Shown here: positions 35,194 through 43,480 of the stretch, one piece after another | How positions within the stretch are numbered: position 1 is the stretch's first letter | Layout of the letters: each line of letters opens with the position of its first letter | Assembly (NCBI RefSeq): GCF_002920535.1 | Contig: NZ_PQSS01000024.1 | Coordinates: forward strand, 1 to 64,000 | Direction of reading: 5' to 3' | Origin: Streptomyces sp. Ru71 | Lineage (GTDB): Bacteria; Actinomycetota; Actinomycetes; Streptomycetales; Streptomycetaceae | Length of the DNA: 64,000 nt | Made by a program: the position numbers and the translations under genes | The notes under the pieces: generated by a model | What the model was told of the DNA's origin: nothing | Seen by the model: only the letters and a program-made list of their open reading frames with translations | The model's database searches: none

Positions 35194-36258
35194 ATGAGCG
35201 CTGTGACCCCCGCTGGAGGCGACACCACGGCGGACCGTTCCTGGCCCCGCGTGCTGAACGGCCTGCTCGAAGGCCGCGACCAGAGCGCCGAGGACACCGC
35301 CTGGGCCATGGACCAGATCATGCGCGGCGAGGCCACCGACGCCCAGATCGCCGGGTTCGCGGTCGCGCTGCGCGCCAAGGGCGAGACCGTGGAGGAGATC
35401 ACCGGCCTGGTCCGCGCCATGTACGACCACGCCAATGTGATCGAGGTGCCCGGCCCGACCGTCGACATCGTCGGCACGGGCGGCGACGGCGCCAAGACGG
35501 TCAACATCTCCACCATGTCCTCGATCGTCGTCGCCGGCACCGGCGCGAAGGTGGTCAAGCACGGCAACCGGGCCGCCTCCTCGGCCTCGGGCGCCTCGGA
35601 CGTGCTGGAGAAGCTGGGCGTCAACCTGAACCTGCCGCTGCACCGGGTGCCGGAGGTGGCCGAGGAGGCCGGGATCACCTTCTGCTTCGCGGTGAAGTTC
35701 CACCCGGCGCTGCGTCATGTGGCCGCGGCCCGTGGCCAGTTGGGCATCCGTACGACCTTCAATGTGCTCGGTCCGCTCACCAACCCGGCGAAGGTGCGCG
35801 CGCAGGCGGTCGGCGTCGCGGACGCCCGGATGGCCCCGATCGTGGCCGGCGTCTTCGCCGAGCGCGGCAACTCCTCCCTGGTGTTCCGCGGCGACGACGG
35901 CCTCGACGAGCTGACGATCACCTCCACCTCCCGGGTCTGGGTCGTCCGGGACGGCAAGGTCACCGAGGAGACCTTCGACCCGCGCGAGGTCGGCATCGAG
36001 CTGGCACCCGTGGAGGCGCTGCGGGGCGCCGACGCCTCCTACAACGCCGAGGTGGCCCGGCGCCTGCTCGACGGCGAGCCCGGCCCCGTCCGGGACGCCG
36101 TGCTGCTCAACTCGGCGGCCGCGCTGGTCGCCCTGACGCCGACCGACGCACCGCTGGCGGAGCAGATCCAGGCCGGCATGGCGAAGGCGGCCCGGTCCAT
36201 CGACTCCGGGTCGGCCAAGCGCACGCTGGAGCGCTGGGTGGCGGCCAGTAACGCCTAG
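35194..36258 (+). CDS. trpD: TrpD, anthranilate phosphoribosyltransferase
   Basis: Transfers phosphoribose from PRPP to anthranilate in tryptophan synthesis. At 354 residues the PRPP-binding [32 protein letters not shown] and [12 protein letters not shown], with [10 protein letters not shown], are all conserved. ATG 35194 has AGGAG 6 nt upstream, so the longer upstream frame is not used. TAGGGT around 35149 may be the -10 box. The lone trpD after qcrB matches the M. tuberculosis order. Confidence 0.95.
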   Translation: MSAVTPAGGDTTADRSWPRVLNGLLEGRDQSAEDTAWAMDQIMRGEATDAQIAGFAVALRAKGETVEEITGLVRAMYDHANVIEVPGPTVDIVGTGGDGAKTVNISTMSSIVVAGTGAKVVKHGNRAASSASGASDVLEKLGVNLNLPLHRVPEVAEEAGITFCFAVKFHPALRHVAAARGQLGIRTTFNVLGPLTNPAKVRAQAVGVADARMAPIVAGVFAERGNSSLVFRGDDGLDELTITSTSRVWVVRDGKVTEETFDPREVGIELAPVEALRGADASYNAEVARRLLDGEPGPVRDAVLLNSAAALVALTPTDAPLAEQIQAGMAKAARSIDSGSAKRTLERWVAASNA

Positions 36259-36293
36259 GCTCACCGATCGCCGTCCCGCGATCCGGACTCGGG

Positions 36294-36323
36294 TTGCGGG
36301 GCGGCGATCACTTCCGTTAGGTT
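36294..36323 (+). promoter_or_regulatory. Probable promoter driving the SAM-IV leader
   Basis: TTGCGG (36294-36299) and TAGGTT (36318-36323) are separated by 18 bp. Predicted transcription starts near 36330, right at the first paired bases of the riboswitch. Confidence 0.55.
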
Positions 36324-36332
36324 CCTGAACCA

Positions 36333-36452
36333 GGTCATGAGTGACAGTCATGAGGCCCCGGCCGACTGTCCGGCAACCCTCCGTCCGTGGCGGGGTGCCC
36401 CGGGTGAAGACCAGGCCGCAGTCAGCAAGGTCTGCGGCAAGCGCGGACCCCT
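36333..36452 (+). ncRNA. SAM-IV riboswitch
   Basis: S-adenosylmethionine-sensing leader. Matches the SAM-IV consensus: GGTCATGAGTG at the 5' side, CCGGCAACCCTCC in the core, GGGGTGCCCCGGGTG then GACC closing P1, and the downstream element ending CGGCAAGCGCGGACC. Known from actinomycetes upstream of sulfur-metabolism genes. It sits 137 nt before a cysteine-desulfurase-like gene. The expression platform probably involves the hairpin GGACCCCT/AGGGGTCC (36445-36469) that starts within the last aptamer bases. Confidence 0.9.
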
Positions 36453-36469
36453 CGCGAACCCAGGGGTCC
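36445..36469 (+). promoter_or_regulatory. Expression-platform hairpin of the SAM-IV riboswitch
   Basis: GGACCCCT (36445-36452) pairs perfectly with AGGGGTCC (36462-36469) around a 9-nt loop. Its left arm overlaps the end of the aptamer, so ligand binding and hairpin formation may compete. No T-run follows; it could act as a terminator or control the ribosome site GAGGAG at 36478. Confidence 0.6.
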
Positions 36470-36489
36470 TGGTCGTCGAGGAGTCTTCC

Positions 36490-36510
36490 GTGAGCAAGCG
36501 AATGCGATAG
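36490..36510 (+). CDS. Six-codon upstream ORF after the SAM-IV riboswitch
   Basis: GTG at 36490 encodes MSKRMR and stops at TAG. GAGGAG (36478-36483) is 6 nt upstream, the ideal distance, and better than that of most genes here. Two of six codons are CGA, a rare Arg codon in this GC-rich genome. Could be a translated leader that tunes the downstream gene; no direct evidence of translation. Confidence 0.4.
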   Translation: MSKRMR

Positions 36511-36588
36511 GGCCGCTGAGCCCCGCCTCCGCACACCCTTTTTCACTCTTTCTCGCGCTGTGCCGCGCATCCTCACGGGAGTTCCGCC

Positions 36589-37950
36589 ATGTCTGTCTCC
36601 ACTGCTGCCGCCGACCAGTCCGTTTGTGCCCCGCTGCCCGTTCTGGGGCGAGATGTCACCGTCCCGCTCGTCACCGGCGGCGAGGTCACCTACGCGGCCC
36701 TCGACTACGCGGCCAGCGCGCCCGCCCTGCAGCGGGTCTGGGACGACGTGGCGGCCTACGCGCCGTACTACGGCAGCGTGCACCGCGGCGCCGGATACCT
36801 CTCCCAGCTCTCCACCGACCTGTTCGAGAACGCCCGCCGGACGGTCGCGGAGTTCCTCGACTGCCGCGACGGCGACCAGGTCGTCTTCACCCGCTCCACC
36901 ACGGACTCCCTCAACCTGCTCGCCCGCGCCGTCCCGGCCGACTGCCAGGTCTTCGTCTTCGAGACCGAGCACCACGCCTCGCTGCTGCCGTGGCAGCACG
37001 CCAAGGTCACCTACCTCAACGCCCCGCGCACCCCGGAGCAGGCCGTCGAGACCCTGGAGCGCGCCCTCGCCGACCGCGACCCCCACGGCCCGGCCCTGGT
37101 CTGCGTGACCGGCGCCTCCAACGTCACCGGTGAGCTGTGGCCGGTGCGCGAGCTGGCCGCCGCCGCGCACGCCCACGGCGCCCGGATCGTCCTGGACGCC
37201 GCCCAGCTGGCCCCGCACCACCCGGTGAGCGTGCGCGACCTCGACGTCGACTGGGTCGCCTTCTCCGGCCACAAGCTCTACGCCCCGTTCGGCTCCGGCG
37301 TCCTCGCCGGCCGCGCCGACTGGCTCCGGGCCGCCGATCCCTACCTCGCGGGCGGCGGCGCCAGCCGCAAGGTCACCCGGCGCGAGGACGGGGGAGTGGA
37401 CGTGGAGTGGCACGACAGCGCCGCCCGCCACGAGGCCGGCTCCCCGAACGTGATCGGCGCCTACTCCATCGCCTCGGCCTGCAAGGCCCTCAGCGAGGCC
37501 GGCTGGGACACCCTGGTCGCCCGCGAGCGGCACCTGATCGCCAAGGTCCGCGAGGGCCTGGCCGACGTGCCCGAGGTGAAGGTCCTCTCCCTCTTCGGCG
37601 ACGACGCCCCCCGGGTCGGCGTGATCTCCTTCGTCGTCGAGGGCTGGAACAGCTCCCACTTCGCCGCGGCCCTGTCCGCCGAGTACGGCATCGGCGTGCG
37701 CGACGGCCTCTTCTGCGCCCACCCGCTGGTGCGCACCCTGCTGGGCAGCGACCCCCAGACCCAGGGCGAGTGCGGCGCCCCCGAGGCCGCGCCGGGCGAG
37801 AAGTCCCTCAACGCGATCCGCGTGAGCTTCGGCGCCGGCACCCCCGACGAACACGTGGACCGCTTCGTCACGGCGGTGAAGGAACTGGTCACCCAGGGCG
37901 CGAAGTGGACCTACCGCACGGAGGACGGCCGCTGCGTACCGGCGGTGTGA
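36589..37950 (+). CDS. Cysteine desulfurase-like class V aminotransferase (SufS-type), SAM-IV controlled
   Basis: A 453-residue PLP enzyme. Lys229 in AFSGHKLYAPFG binds PLP; His128 and Asp203 are the conserved partners; Cys376 in RDGLFCAHPL occupies the SufS/CsdA catalytic-Cys position. The N-terminal 30 residues and C-terminal tail are extra. The SAM-IV riboswitch means high SAM should change its expression, so the substrate may relate to methionine or cysteine sulfur. Earlier annotation as an aminotransferase is less specific. GGGAG lies 8 nt before the ATG. Confidence 0.88.
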   Translation: MSVSTAAADQSVCAPLPVLGRDVTVPLVTGGEVTYAALDYAASAPALQRVWDDVAAYAPYYGSVHRGAGYLSQLSTDLFENARRTVAEFLDCRDGDQVVFTRSTTDSLNLLARAVPADCQVFVFETEHHASLLPWQHAKVTYLNAPRTPEQAVETLERALADRDPHGPALVCVTGASNVTGELWPVRELAAAAHAHGARIVLDAAQLAPHHPVSVRDLDVDWVAFSGHKLYAPFGSGVLAGRADWLRAADPYLAGGGASRKVTRREDGGVDVEWHDSAARHEAGSPNVIGAYSIASACKALSEAGWDTLVARERHLIAKVREGLADVPEVKVLSLFGDDAPRVGVISFVVEGWNSSHFAAALSAEYGIGVRDGLFCAHPLVRTLLGSDPQTQGECGAPEAAPGEKSLNAIRVSFGAGTPDEHVDRFVTAVKELVTQGAKWTYRTEDGRCVPAV

Positions 37951-37953
37951 TCA

Positions 37954-38016
37954 GCGCCCCAAAGGGGCGCGGGGCTGTGCTGATATGCGGCTCCGCCGCG
38001 TGGGCGCGAGCAACCA
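37954..38016 (+). repeat. Dispersed intergenic repeat, subtype B, with GCGCCCC palindrome
   Basis: GCGCCCCAAAGGGGCGC is a perfect 7-bp hairpin just 3 bp after the stop, followed by GGGGCTGTGCTGATATGC, the palindrome GCGGCTCCGCCGC and TGGGCGCGAGCAACC. Between two convergent genes, so it may work as a terminator. Confidence 0.75.
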
Positions 38017-38075
38017 CTGACGGCCCGCGCCCGCGCACAGACCCGCGCCCCGCGGACGACTAGGCGATCAAGGCG

Positions 38076-38357
38076 TCACGAGTCCAACCCGATCGCAAAA
38101 GCCGCCTCAAGGTCATGCTGGGAGTACGTCCGAAAAGCAACATGCGTGTCGGTCGCCTCGACACCGGGAATCTTGCTGATCCGCCCCGGAATGACCTCCG
38201 CCAGATCCTCGTGCTGCCGCACCCGCACCATGGCGATCAGGTCGTACGTCCCCGTCACGGAGAACACCTCGCTCACCGACTCCAGCGAAGCGATCTGCTC
38301 GGCGATCTCGGGGATCCGGTCCACGCTGGTCTTGATGAGGACGATCGCGGTGATCAC
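38076..38357 (-). CDS. Stand-alone RAM domain protein (Lrp/AsnC ligand-binding type)
   Basis: A 93-residue protein made only of the effector-binding half of Lrp/AsnC regulators: ITAIVLIKTS, SVSEVFSVTGTYDLIAMVRV, KIPGVEATDTHVAFRTY. No DNA-binding domain. Such proteins form oligomers and bind amino acids; a regulatory-partner role is inferred. The GTG start overlaps the stop of the rhomboid gene (GTGA), so it is coupled to it. Confidence 0.9.
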   Translation of the reverse strand: MITAIVLIKTSVDRIPEIAEQIASLESVSEVFSVTGTYDLIAMVRVRQHEDLAEVIPGRISKIPGVEATDTHVAFRTYSQHDLEAAFAIGLDS

Positions 38358-39097
38358 GGCTGGTTCTCTCCCTCGGGAGCCGGAGCTGGGGCGGCTTTCA
38401 CTCTAGCCGTACGGCGGAAGGCGGCCCACGCGACGGCGAAGCCCAGCCCGAAGCCGACCAGGTGCGCCAGGTACGCCACCCCCGGCCCCCCTCCGGAGCG
38501 CCCCGCGGCCAGCCACTGCAGCGCCGCCCAGAACGGCAGCACGACCCAGGCCGGGAAGCGCAGCGGCAGGAAGAACAGGAACGGCAGGAGACTGGTCACC
38601 CGGGCGCGGGGAAAGAGGTAGAGGAACGCGCCGAGGACCGCCGAGATCGCCCCCGAGGCGCCGACCAGCGACTGCCCGGAGCCGGCGTGGGCGGCGGCGT
38701 AGCCCAGCAGGGCCAGGTAGCCGCAGCCGGCGTAGAACAGGACGAACCGGCCGCGGCCCATCCGTTCCTCGGTCATCGCCCCGAAGACGTAGAGGAAGAG
38801 CATGTTGCCGAGCAGATGCACCCAGCTGCCGTGCACGAACAGGGCCGTCGCCGGGGTCAGGGCGGCGCCCGGGACTCCCGCGAAGAGCTCGGCCGGGATC
38901 ACGCCCCAGCGCCGGAAGTAGGCCCGCTGCGCGGCGAGCAGCTCGTCGCCGTGGCCGTAGGCCGGGTTCACCCCCGCCGCCGGTCCCAGCAGGAAGACCA
39001 GACAGCACAGGGCGATCAGTGCGTACGTCACCGGTGCCGAGGTGCCCCTCAGCGCCCTGCCCGCCCGGCCCACCGCGGCCGTCCAGTTGCCGATCAT
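38354..39097 (-). CDS. Rhomboid-family intramembrane serine protease
   Basis: A 247-residue membrane protease with six or seven TM helices. The motifs are complete: HGSWVHLLGNMLFLYVFG (HxxxN), VGASGAISAVLG with catalytic Ser, and HLVGFGLGFAVAW with catalytic His. ATG 39097 is used; GTG 39103, two codons upstream, is possible and lies 7-8 nt after TACGTC. Forms an operon with the RAM protein gene. Substrates unknown. Confidence 0.9.
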   Translation of the reverse strand: MIGNWTAAVGRAGRALRGTSAPVTYALIALCCLVFLLGPAAGVNPAYGHGDELLAAQRAYFRRWGVIPAELFAGVPGAALTPATALFVHGSWVHLLGNMLFLYVFGAMTEERMGRGRFVLFYAGCGYLALLGYAAAHAGSGQSLVGASGAISAVLGAFLYLFPRARVTSLLPFLFFLPLRFPAWVVLPFWAALQWLAAGRSGGGPGVAYLAHLVGFGLGFAVAWAAFRRTARVKAAPAPAPEGENQP

Positions 39098-39253
39098 GGA
39101 CACAGAGCATGACGTAACGGGACGCATCGGACGAGGCCGCCTCGCCGCCGTGGACGGACCAGCGGCGAGTGACCGCCAGGCCGTAGGGTTACGAGCCACA
39201 CGCACCGGGGAGGCCGGTGCGTCACGGACACTGGAAGAAAGCGAACAGTCACG

Positions 39254-39493
39254 ATGACGGTTCCCCTGCCGACCGAAACGACGCGGTGGCGCTGCACGCT
39301 CTGCGGCAACCTCACCCGCTTCGACGTGACCCGCTCGTCGAAGGTCGTCGAGTACGTCCACCTCGACCTGGCGGGTGAGCCCAAGGTCGACGAGCGCGAG
39401 GTGCTCAGTGAGACCATCGAGTCGGTGCGCTGCCGCTGGTGCAACGCGGTCGACCAGGTGGAGCTCGTGGAGCGGCCGGCGGCCGAGGCCTGA
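39254..39493 (+). CDS. Small zinc-ribbon-like protein (79 aa)
   Basis: A 79-residue actinobacterial protein with two paired-Cys knuckles, CTLCGNLTRFDV near residue 14 and CRWCNAVD near 60, suggesting one zinc site. Between them lie a KVVEYVHLDL strand and an acidic stretch. Function unknown. Followed 58 bp later by the NYN-domain gene in the same direction. Confidence 0.85.
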   Translation: MTVPLPTETTRWRCTLCGNLTRFDVTRSSKVVEYVHLDLAGEPKVDEREVLSETIESVRCRWCNAVDQVELVERPAAEA

Positions 39494-39551
39494 GCCGGGC
39501 GTCCGCTCGCGGCCGACAGGGAAACACGCACGACAGGTACAGGAGTGACGG

Positions 39552-40895
39552 ATGGTGGAGACCGCAGGCGGGGGGCCGGGCGACGGCGCCGCTGAGGTGC
39601 TCGACCGTCCGCTGCCCGACGGTGTGCGCCGCAAGGTCGTCCAGATCGTCGCCGACGGCTTCGGCGGGCTGACCCTCGGCGAACTGCCCGCCCAGCTCAG
39701 GCAGTACGCCCGGTTCGCCCCGAACCGGCGGGCCAAGTTCGCCGGGAACGCGATGGCGGCCGCGCTGGAGACCGACCCGCTGTTCCGGCAGCGGATCGGC
39801 GAGAAGTTCAGAGAGGCGCAACCGGAGATGGCCGGCGCCCTGGACTCCGGCTCCCCGCCCCCGGCCGCGGACCCGCTCGACGTGGCGGCCGCGGCCTATG
39901 TGCTGCGGCCCACGGGCTGGGTGAAGCTGGTCACCGCGGCCGGCGAGGAGGCGCAGCGGGCCCACGCCGAGCGCGCCGACGAGGAGAGCCGCGCCGAACT
40001 GGAGCGGCTGCGCGAGCAGCTCACCCAGGCCAAGGAGCACAACCGGGCCGAGATCGAGCGGCTGCGCGCCGAGCTGGATCAGGCCCGCAAGGAAGCGGAA
40101 TCGCTTCACCGCAAGCTGCGCGCTGCCCTCAGCGACGTCAAGCGCGGCGAGGCGGCGCTGCGCAAGGCGCAGGCCGAGACCGAGGCCATCCGTGCCGAGG
40201 GGCAGGCGCAGGTGTCCGCGGCGGACAGCGAGTCGCGGCGGCTCAAGGCGCGGCTCGGCGAGGCCGAGGCGGCCCTGGAGGCCACCCGGCGCGCGGCGCG
40301 CGAGGGCCGCAGCGTGGAGGACATGCGGGTCCGGCTGCTGCTGGACACCCTGCTGGACGCCACCCAGGGGCTTCGGCGGGAACTCGCGCTGCCGCCGGTG
40401 TCCGTGCGCCCGGCCGAGACCGTGGACGCCGTGGAGCCGGGCCGGATGACGCCGAAGGACATCGCGGCGCGTGCCCTGTCCGAGAACGACCCGGCGATCC
40501 TGGACCAGTTGCTGGCGCTGCCGCAGGTGCATCTGGTCGTCGACGGCTACAACGTCACCAAGACCGGCTATCCGCAGATGCCGCTGGAGAAGCAGCGGCT
40601 GAGGCTGCTCGGGCAGCTCTCGGCGCTCGCCGCGCAGACCGGCGCTGAGGTCACCTGTGTCTTCGACGGGGCCGAGCTGGTCGCGCCGGTGCTGCTGGCG
40701 CCGCCGCGCGGGGTGCGGGTGCTGTTCTCCAAGCCGGGGGTGACGGCCGACGAGCTGATCCGCCAGCTGGTGCGCGCCGAGCCGCCGGGCCGGCCGGTCA
40801 TCGTCGCCTCCACCGACCGCGAGGTGGCCGACGGGGTCGCGCGGGCCGGTGCCCGGCCGGTGGCTTCTGCGGTACTCCTCAAGCGACTGTCCTAG
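39552..40895 (+). CDS. NYN-domain RNase with central coiled coil (YacP-like)
   Basis: A 447-residue protein. The N-terminal 90 residues have no recognised domain. A long coiled coil rich in Glu, Arg, Ala and Leu spans about 145-260. The C-terminal NYN domain (about 320-447) has VHLVVDGYNVTK, CVFDGAE and ASTDREVADGVARAGA, acidic residues of PIN-like nucleases. Likely RNA processing. ATG 39552 has AGGAG 7 nt upstream. Family members in other bacteria are shorter; the long N-terminal part is characteristic of actinobacteria. Confidence 0.88.
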   Translation: MVETAGGGPGDGAAEVLDRPLPDGVRRKVVQIVADGFGGLTLGELPAQLRQYARFAPNRRAKFAGNAMAAALETDPLFRQRIGEKFREAQPEMAGALDSGSPPPAADPLDVAAAAYVLRPTGWVKLVTAAGEEAQRAHAERADEESRAELERLREQLTQAKEHNRAEIERLRAELDQARKEAESLHRKLRAALSDVKRGEAALRKAQAETEAIRAEGQAQVSAADSESRRLKARLGEAEAALEATRRAAREGRSVEDMRVRLLLDTLLDATQGLRRELALPPVSVRPAETVDAVEPGRMTPKDIAARALSENDPAILDQLLALPQVHLVVDGYNVTKTGYPQMPLEKQRLRLLGQLSALAAQTGAEVTCVFDGAELVAPVLLAPPRGVRVLFSKPGVTADELIRQLVRAEPPGRPVIVASTDREVADGVARAGARPVASAVLLKRLS

Positions 40896-41024
40896 AAGGT
40901 GAACGCACGGGCCTAATGCCCGGATTGGTGTCCGTGATGATCAACGGACGGTCAATCCCGTGTCACGCCTGGTGAGTTGTGTGTAAAGATTGCAGGGCGG
41001 GGCGGGATTTTTTGCTGTGAGGAT

Positions 41025-41054
41025 TTGAACTGATCACAAGAAGGTCACTAGGGT
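41025..41054 (+). promoter_or_regulatory. Probable promoter of the first NlpC/P60 gene
   Basis: TTGAAC (41025-41030) and TAGGGT (41049-41054) are 18 bp apart, a standard streptomycete promoter pattern. Direct repeats TGATCACAAGAAGG (41031) and TGATCAC followed by CAAGAAGG (41078) flank the start region and could be regulator sites. No c-di-AMP riboswitch was recognised. Confidence 0.55.
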
Positions 41055-41106
41055 CTGCCATCGAACCTCCGAACGGGTGATCACTCACAAGAAGGAGTTC
41101 GCCTCC

Positions 41107-42138
41107 GTGGCGTCCCACCGTCGACCCAAGCAGCCGAGCCGTGCACGTGTGACCGTGCTGACCACCGCAGCCGCCGCTGCCGTCGCCATCAGCGCGCAGG
41201 CGGCCAGCGCCGCGCCCAGCGAGAAGCCGAGCAAGGACGAGGTCAAGGCCAAGGTCGACAAGCTCTACGAGGAGGCCGAGCAGGCCACCGAGAAGTACAA
41301 CGGGGCCAAGGAGAAGCAGGAGAGGCTCCAGAAGGACATCTCCACCATCCAGGACAGCGTGGCGCGCGGCCAGGAGGAGCTCAACGAGCTGCGCGACAGC
41401 ATAGGCCTGGCGGCCGCCGCCCAGTACCGCAGCGGCAGCATCGACTCCTCCGTCCAGCTGTTCCTCTCCGCGGACCCGGACGACTACCTCGACAAGGCCT
41501 CCACGCTCGACCAGTTGAGCGGCCAGCAGGTCGAGGCGCTGAAGAAGATCCAGGAGAAGCAGCGCCAGCTCGCCCAGGAGCGCTCCGAGGCCGCCGGGAA
41601 GCTCAAAGACCTGGCCGCCACCCGCACCGAACTGGGCAAGAAGAAGAAGGAAGTCCAGGGCAAGCTCGCCGAGGCGCAGAAGCTCCTCAACTCCCTGACG
41701 GCCGCCGAGAAGGCCGCCATGGCCGCCGAGGACGCCCGTGCCAGCCGCTCCGCGAGCAGCCGCGTCGACCTCGGCAACTCCAAGGCCGCCTCCGGCCGTG
41801 CCGCCGCCGCCTTCTCCGCCGCCCAGTCCAAGATCGGCTCGCCGTACGTCTACGGCGCCTCCGGCCCGTCCTCCTTCGACTGCTCGGGCCTGACCTCCTG
41901 GGCCTACGCCCAGGCCGGCGTCTCCATCCCGCGCACCTCGCAGGCCCAGGCGAACGCCGGCATGCGGGTCTCCCGCAGCGAACTCCAGGTCGGCGACCTG
42001 GTGCTGTTCTACGGCGACCTGCACCACGTCGGCCTGTACGCGGGCAACGGCCAGGTGCTGCACGCCCCGCGCACCGGCACCACCGTGCGCTACGAGTCCA
42101 TCGACAACATGCCGTTCCAGTTCGGCGTCCGGATCTGA
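41107..42138 (+). CDS. Secreted NlpC/P60 peptidoglycan hydrolase with coiled-coil domain (RipA-like)
   Basis: A 343-residue exported D,L-endopeptidase. The signal peptide ends at ASAAPS near residue 37. A coiled-coil region (about 45-200) is typical of RipA/CwlO regulators of activity. The C-terminal NlpC/P60 domain has Cys259 (FDCSGL), His in HHVGLYAG and a second His in LHAPR. GTG 41107 has AGGAG 9 nt upstream, preferred over GTG 41077. A close paralogue follows at 42414. Likely cleaves peptide stems during growth or sporulation. Confidence 0.93.
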   Translation: MASHRRPKQPSRARVTVLTTAAAAAVAISAQAASAAPSEKPSKDEVKAKVDKLYEEAEQATEKYNGAKEKQERLQKDISTIQDSVARGQEELNELRDSIGLAAAAQYRSGSIDSSVQLFLSADPDDYLDKASTLDQLSGQQVEALKKIQEKQRQLAQERSEAAGKLKDLAATRTELGKKKKEVQGKLAEAQKLLNSLTAAEKAAMAAEDARASRSASSRVDLGNSKAASGRAAAAFSAAQSKIGSPYVYGASGPSSFDCSGLTSWAYAQAGVSIPRTSQAQANAGMRVSRSELQVGDLVLFYGDLHHVGLYAGNGQVLHAPRTGTTVRYESIDNMPFQFGVRI

Positions 42139-42291
42139 GCCTCGCGTCAACCGCCGGGACACCCCGGCCTTGACAAGATCAACACGCCGTGCCGCCCGAA
42201 CGGGCGAATCCTGGTGACGGGAAATGACCCCACGCCCCGCCGATGACCTGCGTCAGCGGCGGGGCGTCACCGTCCGTGCCCGCGGCGGTCT

Positions 42292-42321
42292 TTGGCCGCC
42301 GCCCCGTGGCGGGGCTACTGT
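42292..42321 (+). promoter_or_regulatory. Probable promoter of the second NlpC/P60 gene
   Basis: TTGGCC (42292-42297) and TACTGT (42316-42321) are 18 bp apart, so the second gene can be transcribed separately from the first. Confidence 0.5.
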
Positions 42322-42413
42322 CTGCCGCGTTTCCCCCGGCCCACCGCCGTCCGCGGCGTCGCCGAGCCGTGGGGGAGCAGTCCTGTCCCCCAGTGGAAGG
42401 AGCGCGGCCTCCC

Positions 42414-43451
42414 GTGGGTTCCCATCGCCGCCGTCTCGCGGTCTCCGGGTTCGACCGGGGCGCGTGCGCCGCCCTCAGTGTGCTGTCCGCCGCGGCCGCC
42501 GCCCTCGGTGCCGTGTCGGCCGGTCCGGCAGCGGCCGCCCCGCACGGTGACACCCGGGCCGAGGTGGACCGCCTCTACGAGGAGGCCGAGCAGGCCACCG
42601 AGGCGTACAACAAGGCCGACGAGCGGGCCGACGCGCTGCGCCGGCAGGTGAGCGACAGCCAGGACCTGATCGCCCGGCAGCAGCAGCGGGTCAACTCCCT
42701 GCGCGAGACGCTGGGTTCGCTGGCCGGCGCCCAGTACCGGGCCGGCGGCCTCGACCCGGCCGTCGCCCTGCTGCTGTCCGCTGACCCGGACGACTACCTC
42801 GACAAGGCCTCGGTGCTCGACCGGATCACCGCCCACCAGGCCGGGCAGCTGCGCGAACTGCAGGGCGCCCTGCGCGAAGTCGCCCAGGAACGCGCCGAGG
42901 CCACCCGCAAGCTGGCCGAACTGGAGCGCAGCCGCGCGGCCGTCGCCCGGCACAAGAAGACCGTCGAACAGAAGCTGGCCAGGGCGCGGCAGCTGCTGAA
43001 CTCCCTGCCGGACGCCGAACGCGCCGCCTACGAGCGCACCTCGCGCTCCGGCCGCACCGCCATCCCCGGCCTGGGCGACGAGTTCGGCAGCGGGGTACCG
43101 GCCTCCGGGCGGGCCGCCGCCGCGGTCGCCGCCGCCCGCGCGGCCCTCGGCAAGCCCTACGTCTGGGGCGCCAACGGCCCCTCCGGGTTCGACTGCTCGG
43201 GCCTGATGCAGTGGGCGTACGCGCGGGCCGGGGTGCATCTGCCGCGCACCTCGCAGGAACAGCGGTACGCCGGACGGCAGGTGCCGCTGTCCCAGGCCCG
43301 CCCCGGCGACCTGGTCGTCTACCGTTCCGACGCCAGTCATGTCGGGATGTACGTGGGCAACGGCCGCGTCATCCACGCCCCCTACCCGGGTGCGCCGGTG
43401 CGCTACGACCCGGTCGGCATGATGCCGATCTCGTCGGTGACCAGGGTCTGA
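42414..43451 (+). CDS. Secreted NlpC/P60 peptidoglycan hydrolase, second paralogue
   Basis: A 345-residue paralogue of the preceding gene with the same layout: VxSHRR N-terminus, signal peptide (cleavage near AAAAPHG), coiled coil sharing RLYEEAEQATE and SADPDDYLDKAS, and the NlpC/P60 domain with Cys261 (FDCSGLMQWAYA), His in SHVGMYVG and HAPY. The GTG start parallels the first gene, with AAGGAG about 11 nt upstream. Tandem duplication is evident. The linkers and C-termini have diverged, suggesting different times or places of action. Confidence 0.92.
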   Translation: MGSHRRRLAVSGFDRGACAALSVLSAAAAALGAVSAGPAAAAPHGDTRAEVDRLYEEAEQATEAYNKADERADALRRQVSDSQDLIARQQQRVNSLRETLGSLAGAQYRAGGLDPAVALLLSADPDDYLDKASVLDRITAHQAGQLRELQGALREVAQERAEATRKLAELERSRAAVARHKKTVEQKLARARQLLNSLPDAERAAYERTSRSGRTAIPGLGDEFGSGVPASGRAAAAVAAARAALGKPYVWGANGPSGFDCSGLMQWAYARAGVHLPRTSQEQRYAGRQVPLSQARPGDLVVYRSDASHVGMYVGNGRVIHAPYPGAPVRYDPVGMMPISSVTRV

Positions 43452-43480
43452 CCGGGCCGTGGCGCCGTACCCTCGGGAAG

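Noticed and set aside
40896-41106. c-di-AMP (ydaO) riboswitch before the NlpC/P60 genes
   Set aside because: Known before some streptomycete wall hydrolases, but the leader is short and the consensus stems are missing.
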